Notes: generated by a model from the letters alone, not told the origin. 5,151 nt of DNA from Gammaproteobacteria bacterium (GCA_013372875.1 JABXIW010000421.1:1-5151); one strand, 5' to 3'; numbered from the stretch's first letter, positions 1 to 5,124 are shown. Numbers and translations: made by a program.

Positions 1-81
1 CTGCGTTTGCAGCCTTTTTTCTATCCAGATTTCCGTTTTACTTATGCTCTGGATGAACCAAATTTGAACGTAACGTACTAA
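1..81 (+). CDS. 3' end of an unidentified protein gene
   Basis: Frame 1 is open from the window edge to a TAA at 79-81 and gives 26 residues ending in YALDEPNLNVTY. The tail is rich in aromatic residues (FFYPDF). I do not recognise the family from so short a piece. The stop lies 7 nt before the miaE ATG with no terminator between, so this gene and miaE are probably co-transcribed. It could be a chance open frame, but the tight spacing to miaE and the lack of stops make a real gene end more likely. Confidence 0.55.
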   Translation: MRLQPFFYPDFRFTYALDEPNLNVTY

Positions 82-88
82 AAATAAA

Positions 89-859
89 ATGATTAATCTC
101 GACGCCTATCAAGATCTTCTTGCTCCTATCAATCAATTTCTGCAATGCAGCACACCCAACGAATGGGTTGAAGAAGCAAAGAAACCAGAAAACTTGCAAA
201 CCATTTTATTGGATCACTTACTGTGCGAGCTTAAAGCAGGTCAGTCAGCCATGTTCTTGATCCGCAAATACGCAGTAGATAAAGACAGTTCACATGCCTT
301 ACTTGACTGGTTCAAACCGTATGAAGATTTTGCTTACCGAAAAATCGGCTCATTAGAGACATTAAAAGGTAAGAGCAATATTTCGAAAGCCATCATGGCA
401 AAATCGGATTCGCCGTATAGCCAAGATCTGATCGATAAAATGGTTCTATTGATCAAAGAAGAATTACATCACTTCTATCAAGTACTGGAAATCATGGAGA
501 GCCGTGGCGTGGAATACAAAAACATTCCCGCAAGCCGCTACGCAAAAACGCTGATTTCACACATGAAGACTCATGAGCCCGAGACGCTTATCGATAAGCT
601 CATTATCGGCGCTTACATCGAAGCTCGCTCATGTGAACGTTTCGCCAAACTTGCGCCGCACATGGATGAAGACATTGCGAAGTTTTATGTTTCCCTACTC
701 CGCTCTGAAGCACGTCATTATCAAGACTACCTTGTACTGGCTGAGCAGATTGCAGGCAAAGATATCAGCGAGCGTATTGCATACTTCGGCCGTATCGAAG
801 CTGAGCTGATTTCAACCCCCGACGAAGACTTCAAGTTCCACAGTGGCATACCTGCATAG
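89..859 (+). CDS. miaE: tRNA-(ms2io6A)-hydroxylase MiaE
   Basis: MiaE is a cytosolic non-heme diiron monooxygenase that hydroxylates the isopentenyl chain of ms2i6A at position 37 of tRNAs reading UNN codons, the last step after MiaA and MiaB. The 256-residue product matches the remembered Salmonella protein over its whole length. Shared stretches include LLAPINQFLQC near the N terminus, MVLLIKEELHHF, ASRYAK, GAYIEARSCERFA, SLLRSEARHYQDY and a C-terminal FHSG. Likely diiron ligands in the ferritin-like four-helix bundle are Glu47, Glu125 with His128 (ExxH), Glu178, and Glu207 with His210 (ExxH). The length is normal for the family (about 250-270). The ATG at 89 is the first in frame and has no clear Shine-Dalgarno sequence (upstream AAAATAAA). 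It may depend on translation of the gene ending at 81. All expected ligands are present, so the enzyme should be active. Confidence 0.96.
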   Translation: MINLDAYQDLLAPINQFLQCSTPNEWVEEAKKPENLQTILLDHLLCELKAGQSAMFLIRKYAVDKDSSHALLDWFKPYEDFAYRKIGSLETLKGKSNISKAIMAKSDSPYSQDLIDKMVLLIKEELHHFYQVLEIMESRGVEYKNIPASRYAKTLISHMKTHEPETLIDKLIIGAYIEARSCERFAKLAPHMDEDIAKFYVSLLRSEARHYQDYLVLAEQIAGKDISERIAYFGRIEAELISTPDEDFKFHSGIPA

Positions 860-876
860 CCGCGCTAAACCGTCAC

Positions 877-906
877 AAAAAAGCCAGATGTGAGTCTGGC
901 TTTTTT
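877..906 (+). terminator. Rho-independent terminator after miaE
   Basis: A perfect 12-bp stem pairs AAAAAAGCCAGA (877-888) with TCTGGCTTTTTT (895-906) around the 6-nt loop TGTGAG. The GC core is GCCAGA/TCTGGC and the U tract continues as TTTTTTGTTTT. It sits 18 nt past the miaE stop. The A-rich left arm means it could also stop transcription coming from the right. Confidence 0.93.
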
Positions 907-1040
907 GTTTTACATCTCACCATTTCAACCTACCCCTCCGTCTGTATAAACCGCGCCTGTAACTTCATTTTGTTTACAACTCAGTTAGAACCAAGGTCAC
1001 AAGTAGCGAACTATTTTCATCGAACCATAAGCTGTCATCC

Positions 1041-1069
1041 ATCTTTAACGCTCGAGTAACATTTATAAA
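1041..1069 (+). promoter_or_regulatory. possible promoter of the sphingomyelinase operon
   Basis: A TATAAA at 1064-1069 could be a -10 element about 40 nt before the ATG at 1109, but the hexamer 17 nt upstream (ATCTTT, 1041-1046) is a poor -35. A second TATAAA lies at 945-950, also without a convincing -35. The interval also holds an inverted repeat TGTAA...TTACA (958-962 and 974-978), which might be a regulator site. The gap 907-1108 shows nothing else I can support. A promoter must be here because the miaE terminator isolates the operon, but the exact position is a guess. Confidence 0.25.
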
Positions 1070-1108
1070 TAAGAATGATTGCTCTAACACAAATCATGGA
1101 TAAACAAG

Positions 1109-2437
1109 ATGAAATTTTCGCAGTGGAGTCTTTTGCTGAGCACTTTAGTAGCATTGCCGAGCTTGGCTGATACGGACGTATACCTCACCAATAACTCAGA
1201 CCAACCATTAACCATTCAGGTCAAACACAATGGCAGTGATTTGCTGCAATACGGAGAAGAATGGCAGCAACACGTAGAAGTATTAGGCCCTTGGGAAACA
1301 AAGCCCGTACTGAGTTTTAATCGGTGGGAAGGAGTGAAATCGGGTCAGAACTATCGCTTTGAAACTGTCGTATCTAACCCGCAAGGTGAAAGCATTACAC
1401 TCCACCAAGTCATGGAAGGACATTGGTACAACTCAACCATTGAATACAGTTTGTCAGCCGCCGACGTGAACTTGGCATTAAAAGACGATCGCACGATTCA
1501 TCGCTCAAACACGGAGGCGTTTGGCTCTCGCAGCGCAGAGCTAGCGTTTAAATCCGATAGCACCGCGCGTTATGACGATTTGTACTACACCGTCACACCA
1601 AGCAAAGTGGCTGAAGCCGTCGATAACAACGAGCAAAATCTCAAATTGATGACTTACAACATTTGGGCCTTGCCTGCGATTGCGTCGCATATTGGTGAAC
1701 GTTACGAGCTAATCCCCGATTACGTAAAAGGTTATGACGTACTGGCATTGCAAGAGGTTTTTGCTAGTGGTCGTGATGCATTTTTACGTGAGCTTGCAAA
1801 AGAGTACCCATACCAAACGAAGATGTTGGATAAAGATGGCTTCAACGTTTACGACGGAGGCGTAATCATTGTGAGTCGTTACCCTATCGTCAACGAGGCA
1901 CAATACGTGTTCCCAGATTGTTCGGGTACCGATTGTTTCGCTGATAAAGGCGTAAACTACGCAGAGATCATCAAAGGTGGTCAGGCCTACCATGTTTTTG
2001 CTACACATACCGCATCTTTCGATACTGATACAGCGCGTGAGTATCGTCAGCGTCAATTTCAACAAATGCGCACTATGGCGCAGTCTCTCAACATTCCGAA
2101 CAACGAAACGGTCGTTTACAGTGGTGACTTTAATGTAAACAAGCTGAAGTTCCCTGGAGATTACCAGCAAATGATCGCAAACCTAAGAGCAATGGAACCT
2201 CAATACTCTGGCTATACAGCGTCTACGTTCGACCCTCGTATCAATAACTTCGCAGGCGAAGCACTATCTGGTGGCGAAAATGTGGAATACCTCGATTACG
2301 TCATGGTGAGCAACGAATATGGCGTGAAATCGTTTAACGACAACCGCGTTGATGTTCCACGTTCAACGGCAGAGGGGTTGTGGAAACATTACAACCTGTC
2401 GGATCACTTCCCTGTCCGCGCCGTGATCAAGCCATGA
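1109..2437 (+). CDS. secreted sphingomyelinase C-like phosphodiesterase
   Basis: This is a predicted exported enzyme of the endonuclease/exonuclease/phosphatase (DNase I-like) fold, closest in motifs to bacterial neutral sphingomyelinases, which split sphingomyelin into ceramide and phosphocholine with a divalent metal. The 442-residue product begins with a signal peptide (K2, hydrophobic 6-16, likely cleavage after SLA at 20). An N-terminal domain of about 145 residues, beta-rich in appearance (21-165), comes next, then the catalytic domain (175-442). Visible motifs are MTYNIW with Asn184, LQEVF with Glu216, THTAS with His300, GDFNVN with Asp340 and Asn342, YLDYV near 394-398, and SDHFPV with Asp432 and His433. 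Together these form the full metal and catalytic set of the family. Cys271 and Cys276 could form a short disulfide loop. ATG 1109 is chosen because the signal peptide starts there; its ribosome site is weak (GGA at 1098-1100). The next gene overlaps it by 4 nt. Substrate is inferred: another phospholipid or even nucleic acid is possible, though the motif style favours sphingomyelin. Confidence 0.85.
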   Translation: MKFSQWSLLLSTLVALPSLADTDVYLTNNSDQPLTIQVKHNGSDLLQYGEEWQQHVEVLGPWETKPVLSFNRWEGVKSGQNYRFETVVSNPQGESITLHQVMEGHWYNSTIEYSLSAADVNLALKDDRTIHRSNTEAFGSRSAELAFKSDSTARYDDLYYTVTPSKVAEAVDNNEQNLKLMTYNIWALPAIASHIGERYELIPDYVKGYDVLALQEVFASGRDAFLRELAKEYPYQTKMLDKDGFNVYDGGVIIVSRYPIVNEAQYVFPDCSGTDCFADKGVNYAEIIKGGQAYHVFATHTASFDTDTAREYRQRQFQQMRTMAQSLNIPNNETVVYSGDFNVNKLKFPGDYQQMIANLRAMEPQYSGYTASTFDPRINNFAGEALSGGENVEYLDYVMVSNEYGVKSFNDNRVDVPRSTAEGLWKHYNLSDHFPVRAVIKP

Positions 2438-3393
2438 AGCTTAGCTTACTAATCACTGTGTCCGCCGCTTTGGCGGGCATAGTTTGGTTTTCAGTCAATG
2501 TCGACGAGCGCGATCAATTAACGCAGCTTTCTTCGGAGTTGCAGGATAAATCAATCACATTGGTTGATAGTGATTCGACGCCACCACAGCCCCAAAGCAG
2601 TACACAAAAGTCCAAGTCAAAATCAGACAACATGCCCACTGAGACTCAAGATCTTGCAGAGCGACTAAACCGTTCTAAAGGTCGAGCATTGAAAGCAGAA
2701 ATCGAGACGTTTTGGCACACCTGTATGTCCGAGCTTAATTGCGAATTCAAACTTAATGAACTTGCCACAGATTTGTCTGCAGAGCGTTTTAATTTGTTAG
2801 CGAACTACCATCAACTCGATGATCTTTGGCAGCAAAGCGTTGGCAATTTGTTGTTTGATGAGCAGCAACCGCTCGCCTCTCGTGTCGGACGATTAAAATC
2901 CGAAGCGAGAAAGATTTGGGGAGAGCTCGCTGAGGTGATTTTCGCCGATGAGTTCGCACTTTACGACTTCAGCTTACAAGCCGAGCAACTTGACGCCGTA
3001 TCAGCTCAGGATTACGTGAAAGCATTCGAGGATTTAATCACCGAATGGCAGGGGAACGAAAACGCCTTGGGGTTAGACAGCAACCAAACAAAATATGAAC
3101 GAGCGGTGGCTCTGATCCCTGCAAGTGTGAAGGGGTTCGAGAGACAAACCTTGATTCAAGAATTACAGAAAAACTATCTGTCTGAACAAGAAAGCAACCA
3201 AATCCGCACTCGTGAACAACAAATAGCAAAACAAAAGCAGCAAGTTCGCAGTTATCAAACCGAGCTAAAACAGCTCGAATCCAGATTGGCAACGCAAAGA
3301 GCCACCAGCCACGCGAGTTGGTCTGAATCTGACTGGCAGCGTTACTATCAACAAGAGATAGCGAATTTTCGTCGCGAGTTCTTTGCTTCATAA
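2434..3393 (+). CDS. membrane-anchored, lipase-foldase-like chaperone
   Basis: The ATG at 2434 overlaps the preceding stop as ATGA, implying translational coupling. A longer start at 2380 exists but lies inside the upstream gene and hides the membrane anchor, so I reject it. The 319-residue product has an uncleaved-looking inner-membrane helix (residues 3-20), a low-complexity Ser/Gln/Lys/Pro linker (about 44-68), then an almost wholly helical region ending in a charged Gln-rich coiled coil (about 250-290). This is the layout and length of Lif/LifO steric chaperones, which fold secreted lipases in the periplasm. The stretch 117-181 (NLLANYHQLDDLW, then RVGRLKSEARKIWGELAE, then VIFADEFALYDFSLQ) follows the Lif helical-scaffold pattern as I remember it. 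The conserved Lif RxxFDY motif is not visible, so the protein is divergent. Cys97 and Cys103 may pair. Its likely client is the adjacent phosphodiesterase, by inference from the operon. Otherwise it is an unknown periplasmic coiled-coil protein. Confidence 0.62.
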   Translation: MKLSLLITVSAALAGIVWFSVNVDERDQLTQLSSELQDKSITLVDSDSTPPQPQSSTQKSKSKSDNMPTETQDLAERLNRSKGRALKAEIETFWHTCMSELNCEFKLNELATDLSAERFNLLANYHQLDDLWQQSVGNLLFDEQQPLASRVGRLKSEARKIWGELAEVIFADEFALYDFSLQAEQLDAVSAQDYVKAFEDLITEWQGNENALGLDSNQTKYERAVALIPASVKGFERQTLIQELQKNYLSEQESNQIRTREQQIAKQKQQVRSYQTELKQLESRLATQRATSHASWSESDWQRYYQQEIANFRREFFAS

Positions 3394-3404
3394 GGTGCGC
3401 ATAC

Positions 3405-3442
3405 AAAAAAGGCACGTAGCAGGTTAGCTTTCGCGCCTTTTT
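3405..3442. terminator. bidirectional terminator between convergent operons
   Basis: AAAAAGGC (3406-3413) pairs with GCCTTTTT (3435-3442), extended inward by two more pairs after one mismatch. The loop is about 17 nt and contains TAGC twice. It lies 12 nt after the foldase-like gene and 22 nt after the trpS2 stop on the other strand. A runs on the left and T runs on the right let it serve both strands. Confidence 0.8.
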
Positions 3443-3464
3443 ACTTTGTGCTCCCGAACCTATT

Positions 3465-4487
3465 TCAGAACAAGTTCAAGCCAAACACACTCTTAACATC
3501 GGATAAAACTTGTTCTGTTTTTTCTCGAGAGACTTGGCTGCCATGTTTAAGAATCTCGATAAGTTGCGCTTTGTCGTTCAAATACAACGCCCGTTTCTCT
3601 CGAATCGGACGCAGCATTTCTTGAAGGCATTCTTCCAATACTTTTTTCGTGGTTCCATCTCCTAGCCCGCCACGGCGATAGTGCGCTTTGAGTTGCTCGA
3701 CATGCTCTTTGTCAGAGTGAAAAGCATCGAGATAAGTGAACACAATGTTGCCTTCTACTTGACCAGGATCTTCGATGCGCAAATGGCTTGGGTCGGTGTA
3801 CATGGATTTCACTGCAGCTGAGATTTCCTTTTCAGTCGCCCCTAAGTTTATGGCATTGCCCATGCTTTTCGACATTTTATTTTTGCCATCAGTACTCGGT
3901 AAACGTGGCGCATCACTAAGCAACGGACGGCACTCTTTTAGGATCTCTTGTCCGCCAAAGTGGTTAATCTTTCTCACGATTTCATTCGTTTGCTCAAGCA
4001 TTGGTAATTGATCATCCCCAACCGGAACAAGTGTAGCGCGAAAACCCGTTATATCAGCGGCTTGAGAAATTGGGTAAGTCAGGAACCCTGCAGGAATTGA
4101 ACGCTCAAAACCTTTGCTTTGAATTTCATTTTTTACGGTTGGGTTACGCTCTAAGCGAGCAATGGAAACTAAGTTGCTGTAATACATCGTCAATTCTGCG
4201 AGGGCTGGCAGCTGAGATTGCAAACAGATAGTGGTTTGAATGGGGTCGATGCCAACTGCAAGGTAATCTGCGACTACGTTTAGAATGTTCGAAGATACCT
4301 TTGAAGGATTGTGCGCGTTATCGGTCAGGCCTTGCATATCGGCGACCAGAATGGTTTGGTCATGCTCCGATTGTAATGCCACACGCTGTTGTAACGAACC
4401 GATGTAATGACCAAGGTGTAAAGGCCCTGTAGCTCGGTCCCCCGTGAGAATGATTTCGCGTTGTTGATGCGTTTCTTTGATGTTCAT
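3465..4487 (-). CDS. trpS2: tryptophanyl-tRNA synthetase, auxiliary type (TrpRS2)
   Basis: This cytosolic class I synthetase charges tRNA-Trp with tryptophan using ATP. The 340-residue length is typical of bacterial TrpRS. The HIGH signature is HLGH at 24-27 within TGDRATGPLHLGHYIGS, the KMSKS loop is intact at 204-208, and LTYPISQAADI (136-146) and PVGDDQ (155-160) are the usual Trp and ATP pocket motifs. The GDRxTGxLHLGH form differs from the PSGxxTIGNY form of the TrpRS usually found as the housekeeping enzyme in gammaproteobacteria. I therefore infer a second, non-housekeeping copy, which cannot be proven from this window. In my manual alignment to Bacillus stearothermophilus TrpRS, Gln52 in ADMQGLTD replaces His43, a residue tied to indolmycin sensitivity. 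The start is fixed by AGGAG 6 nt upstream (4494-4498). Expression is probably controlled by the upstream Trp-codon leader and a ribosome-site hairpin. The gene name is by function and copy number, not by database match. Confidence 0.93.
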   Translation of the reverse strand: MNIKETHQQREIILTGDRATGPLHLGHYIGSLQQRVALQSEHDQTILVADMQGLTDNAHNPSKVSSNILNVVADYLAVGIDPIQTTICLQSQLPALAELTMYYSNLVSIARLERNPTVKNEIQSKGFERSIPAGFLTYPISQAADITGFRATLVPVGDDQLPMLEQTNEIVRKINHFGGQEILKECRPLLSDAPRLPSTDGKNKMSKSMGNAINLGATEKEISAAVKSMYTDPSHLRIEDPGQVEGNIVFTYLDAFHSDKEHVEQLKAHYRRGGLGDGTTKKVLEECLQEMLRPIREKRALYLNDKAQLIEILKHGSQVSREKTEQVLSDVKSVFGLNLF

Positions 4488-4490
4488 GGT

Positions 4491-4525
4491 TATCTCCTAG
4501 TCAAAATAGATCGCTACTGGAGATA
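4491..4525 (-). promoter_or_regulatory. hairpin covering the trpS2 Shine-Dalgarno site
   Basis: In the trpS2 transcript, TATCTCC (4525-4519) is exactly complementary to GGAGATA (4497-4491), which contains the core of the trpS2 ribosome binding site AGGAG. After a one-base bulge, AGT/ACT adds three more pairs, leaving a loop of about 14 nt. When formed, this stem should block initiation at ATG 4487. The left arm is also needed by the competing stem at 4512-4561, so the two cannot form fully together. Confidence 0.66.
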
Positions 4526-4528
4526 AAA
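4510..4528 (+). repeat. left copy of an imperfect inverted repeat
   Basis: ATCGCTACTGGAGATAAAA here reappears in reverse complement at 4904-4921 (TTTTATCTCCAGTGCGAT) with a single base missing. The left copy falls inside the switch stems of the trpS2 leader. The pair bounds about 410 bp that contain the leader peptide and the 31-codon ORF. I see no target duplication at the outer edges. Confidence 0.6.
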
Positions 4529-4561
4529 AGACAAGACACTCTTCGCTACCTTCCAGCAGCG
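4512..4561 (-). promoter_or_regulatory. competing stem in the trpS2 leader (anti-sequestering)
   Basis: CGCTGCTGGA (4561-4552) can pair with TCCAGTAGCG (4521-4512): ten consecutive pairs with a single G-U. The right arm takes the TCC needed to mask the trpS2 ribosome site, so this stem should free that site. The same left arm can instead pair locally as CGCTGC/GTAGCG (4561-4556 with 4549-4544, six pairs, one G-U, six-base loop). The layout is therefore a switch: local hairpin plus masked site, or long stem plus open site. The U run at 4526-4530 has no GC stem directly before it, so control looks translational rather than by termination. Confidence 0.55.
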
Positions 4562-4576
4562 TAAGAATGTAAGAAT
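4561..4576. repeat. two tandem copies of an 8-bp unit
   Basis: GTAAGAAT occurs twice in a row on the plus strand (4561-4568 and 4569-4576). It sits in the spacer between the leader peptide stop and the switch stems. It may only be a small slippage duplication that sets spacer length. Confidence 0.7.
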
Positions 4577-4583
4577 TCCGCTC

Positions 4584-4599
4584 CGCTCTACATAGAGCG
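4584..4599 (-). promoter_or_regulatory. hairpin at the leader peptide stop codon
   Basis: CGCTCT (4599-4594) pairs with AGAGCG (4589-4584) around ATGT. The left arm begins directly after the two Trp codons (4605-4600) and the loop holds the start of the leader stop codon. A ribosome waiting on the Trp codons would cover and melt this stem. A ribosome that finishes would reach the stop and leave, letting it reform. That is the position of the first segment in classical Trp attenuators. Confidence 0.55.
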
Positions 4600-4644
4600 C
4601 CACCAGAAAAAGTATGATGATGAAGGTGTGAAGAATAAGTTCAT
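4588..4644 (-). CDS. Trp-rich leader peptide of trpS2
   Basis: ATG at 4644 opens an 18-codon ORF reading MNLFFTPSSSYFFWWRSM and ending TAG at 4588, 100 nt before the trpS2 start. Two adjacent TGG codons stand four codons before the stop, just as in trp operon leader peptides (E. coli TrpL has WW near its end). Only about one codon in a hundred is Trp in typical proteins, so a tandem pair immediately ahead of a TrpRS gene is unlikely to be chance. The ribosome site is weak (TAAGA about 3 nt from ATG). The reading frame also stays open upstream to 4788, but that longer reading crosses the 31-codon ORF and looks unlike a protein. The peptide itself probably has no function beyond reporting Trp-tRNA supply. 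Confidence 0.68.
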   Translation of the reverse strand: MNLFFTPSSSYFFWWRSM

Positions 4645-4646
4645 GC

Positions 4647-4671
4647 GTCTTAAGCTAACAGGGACTAAGAC
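4647..4671 (-). promoter_or_regulatory. inverted repeat before the leader peptide start
   Basis: GTCTTA (4671-4666) and TAAGAC (4652-4647) form a six-base inverted repeat around 13 nt. The right arm includes the only ribosome-site-like bases ahead of the leader peptide ATG. It may be an operator or an RNA stem. It does not resemble the TrpR operator closely. A candidate -35 TTGAGC lies at 4680-4675, but no good -10 follows at the right distance, so the leader promoter remains unplaced. Confidence 0.3.
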
Positions 4672-4713
4672 AATGCTCAATCCCAATGTGAAGAAAATGC
4701 AGTGTGTGAAAAT

Positions 4714-4733
4714 TTGCCCGATTACATCGGCAA
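4714..4733 (-). terminator. weak hairpin at the end of the 31-codon ORF
   Basis: On the minus strand TTGCCGAT (4733-4726) pairs with ATCGGGCAA (4722-4714) around GTA, with one bulged G. The sequence ATTTTC follows. The stem includes the TAA of the small ORF. It could be a weak terminator or attenuator separating that ORF from the trpS2 leader, or protect a 3' end. The short T run makes full termination doubtful. Confidence 0.4.
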
Positions 4734-4817
4734 GGACATTGCGATAACGAGAACAGCACCAAATACCGAACCAGAAACAAATGCACATAGAACGGTTTTG
4801 TTGTGTTTACTTTTCAT
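4722..4817 (-). CDS. 31-residue single-helix membrane peptide, unknown
   Basis: ATG 4817 is preceded by AGGAG with 8 nt between (TAGGAGTCCATCGATG), the best ribosome site in this part of the window. The ORF encodes a basic start (MKSKHNK, residues 1-7), a hydrophobic stretch with small residues from 8 to about 28 (TVLCAFVSGSVFGAVLVIAM) and the tail SLPM before TAA. This is one short transmembrane helix with a positive N terminus and a SGSVFG small-residue pattern suited to helix packing. I do not recognise the family. It lies 77 nt upstream of the Trp leader peptide on the same strand, so it could share a transcript with trpS2 unless the hairpin at 4714-4733 stops it. A type I toxin-like peptide or a small regulatory membrane protein are possible, but nothing here decides. 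Confidence 0.55.
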   Translation of the reverse strand: MKSKHNKTVLCAFVSGSVFGAVLVIAMSLPM

Positions 4818-4889
4818 CGATGGACTCCTATTTATCACCACCAGAACCGCACAAAGAATGAGCGCGGCTCAACTTCATTTCACTTGTCG

Positions 4890-4918
4890 GCGCTGGAGTT
4901 CTGTTTTATCTCCAGTGC
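4890..4918 (+). repeat. stable hairpin in the right intergenic region
   Basis: GCGCTGGAG (4890-4898) pairs with CTCCAGTGC (4910-4918) around TTCTGTTTTAT: nine pairs with one G-U when read as plus-strand RNA. On the minus strand the wobble becomes a C-A mismatch, so the plus strand is the better RNA. No T run follows, so it is not a standard terminator. Its order of elements resembles the trpS2 leader core (CGCTG...GGA, then TTTTATCTCCAGT, then GCGAT). Confidence 0.6.
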
Positions 4919-4921
4919 GAT
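4904..4921 (-). repeat. right copy of the imperfect inverted repeat
   Basis: This is the partner of 4510-4528, matching 18 of 19 positions. It is the right part of the plus-strand hairpin at 4890-4918, so the sequence shared with the trpS2 leader includes both primary sequence and ability to fold. Confidence 0.6.
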
Positions 4922-5091
4922 AAGTCGGAGTAGTAAACCAATATATGCAACCTTCGACCAGTCGAGCTTGGTCAAACTGAGATATTAGGCTCATATCGAA
5001 ATGCAACATACATCCTAATCAACATAAGAATAAAATTTCATCGCTTCCCTATTCCCCGCCCCCTAGTTTGTGGCTTAATAGCGAAATAATA
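4922..5091. other. noncoding right intergenic region
   Basis: No convincing gene lies here. Short AT-rich stretches and a small palindrome-like TCGACCAGTCGA (4954-4965) are present. The neighbouring GACCA/TGGTC repeat (4956-4960, 4969-4973) could be a regulator site. Minus-strand promoters for the 31-codon ORF and plus-strand promoters for the gene at the right edge are expected in this interval, but I cannot place either. A C-rich run at 5054-5063 is the only other feature that stands out. Confidence 0.4.
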
Positions 5092-5124
5092 ATGACTTTT
5101 TTCTTTTTTGCTGCGGATACTTAC

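Noticed and set aside
958..978. CRP-like operator ahead of the sphingomyelinase gene
   Set aside because: TGTAA...TTACA has the symmetry but lacks the TGTGA/TCACA core and the usual spacing, so I kept it only as an unnamed inverted repeat.
1784..2170. 128-codon minus-strand frame inside the sphingomyelinase gene
   Set aside because: It lies antisense to intact catalytic motifs, with no ribosome site or recognisable domain. It is a shadow of the real gene.
2380..2433. Earlier start for the foldase-like protein (METLQPVG...)
   Set aside because: It lies within the upstream coding region, would bury the membrane anchor behind 18 polar residues, and loses the typical ATGA overlap.
3038..3415. 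125-codon minus-strand frame opposite the foldase-like gene
   Set aside because: It runs through the terminator hairpin and has no domain or start signal. It is a shadow frame.
4526..4561. Rho-independent attenuator terminator in the trpS2 leader
   Set aside because: The run TTTTT is preceded by only a weak four-pair stem (AAGA/TCTT). The stronger hairpin ends 13 nt earlier, so a classical terminator is not supported.
4588..4788. A 66-codon minus-strand frame starting MCICFWFGIW and ending in the Trp leader peptide
   Set aside because: It overlaps the better supported 31-codon ORF, has no ribosome site at its start, and has an odd Cys/Trp/Phe-rich composition. Only the last 18 codons show leader-peptide logic.
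4510..4921. Integron attC site or insertion sequence
   Set aside because: There is no transposase, no attC core sites and no target duplication. Only the inverted repeat itself can be supported.
4702..4988. Two plus-strand frames (4702-4923 and 4803-4988)
   Set aside because: Neither has a ribosome site, compositions look random, and both run antisense to or past the 31-codon ORF.
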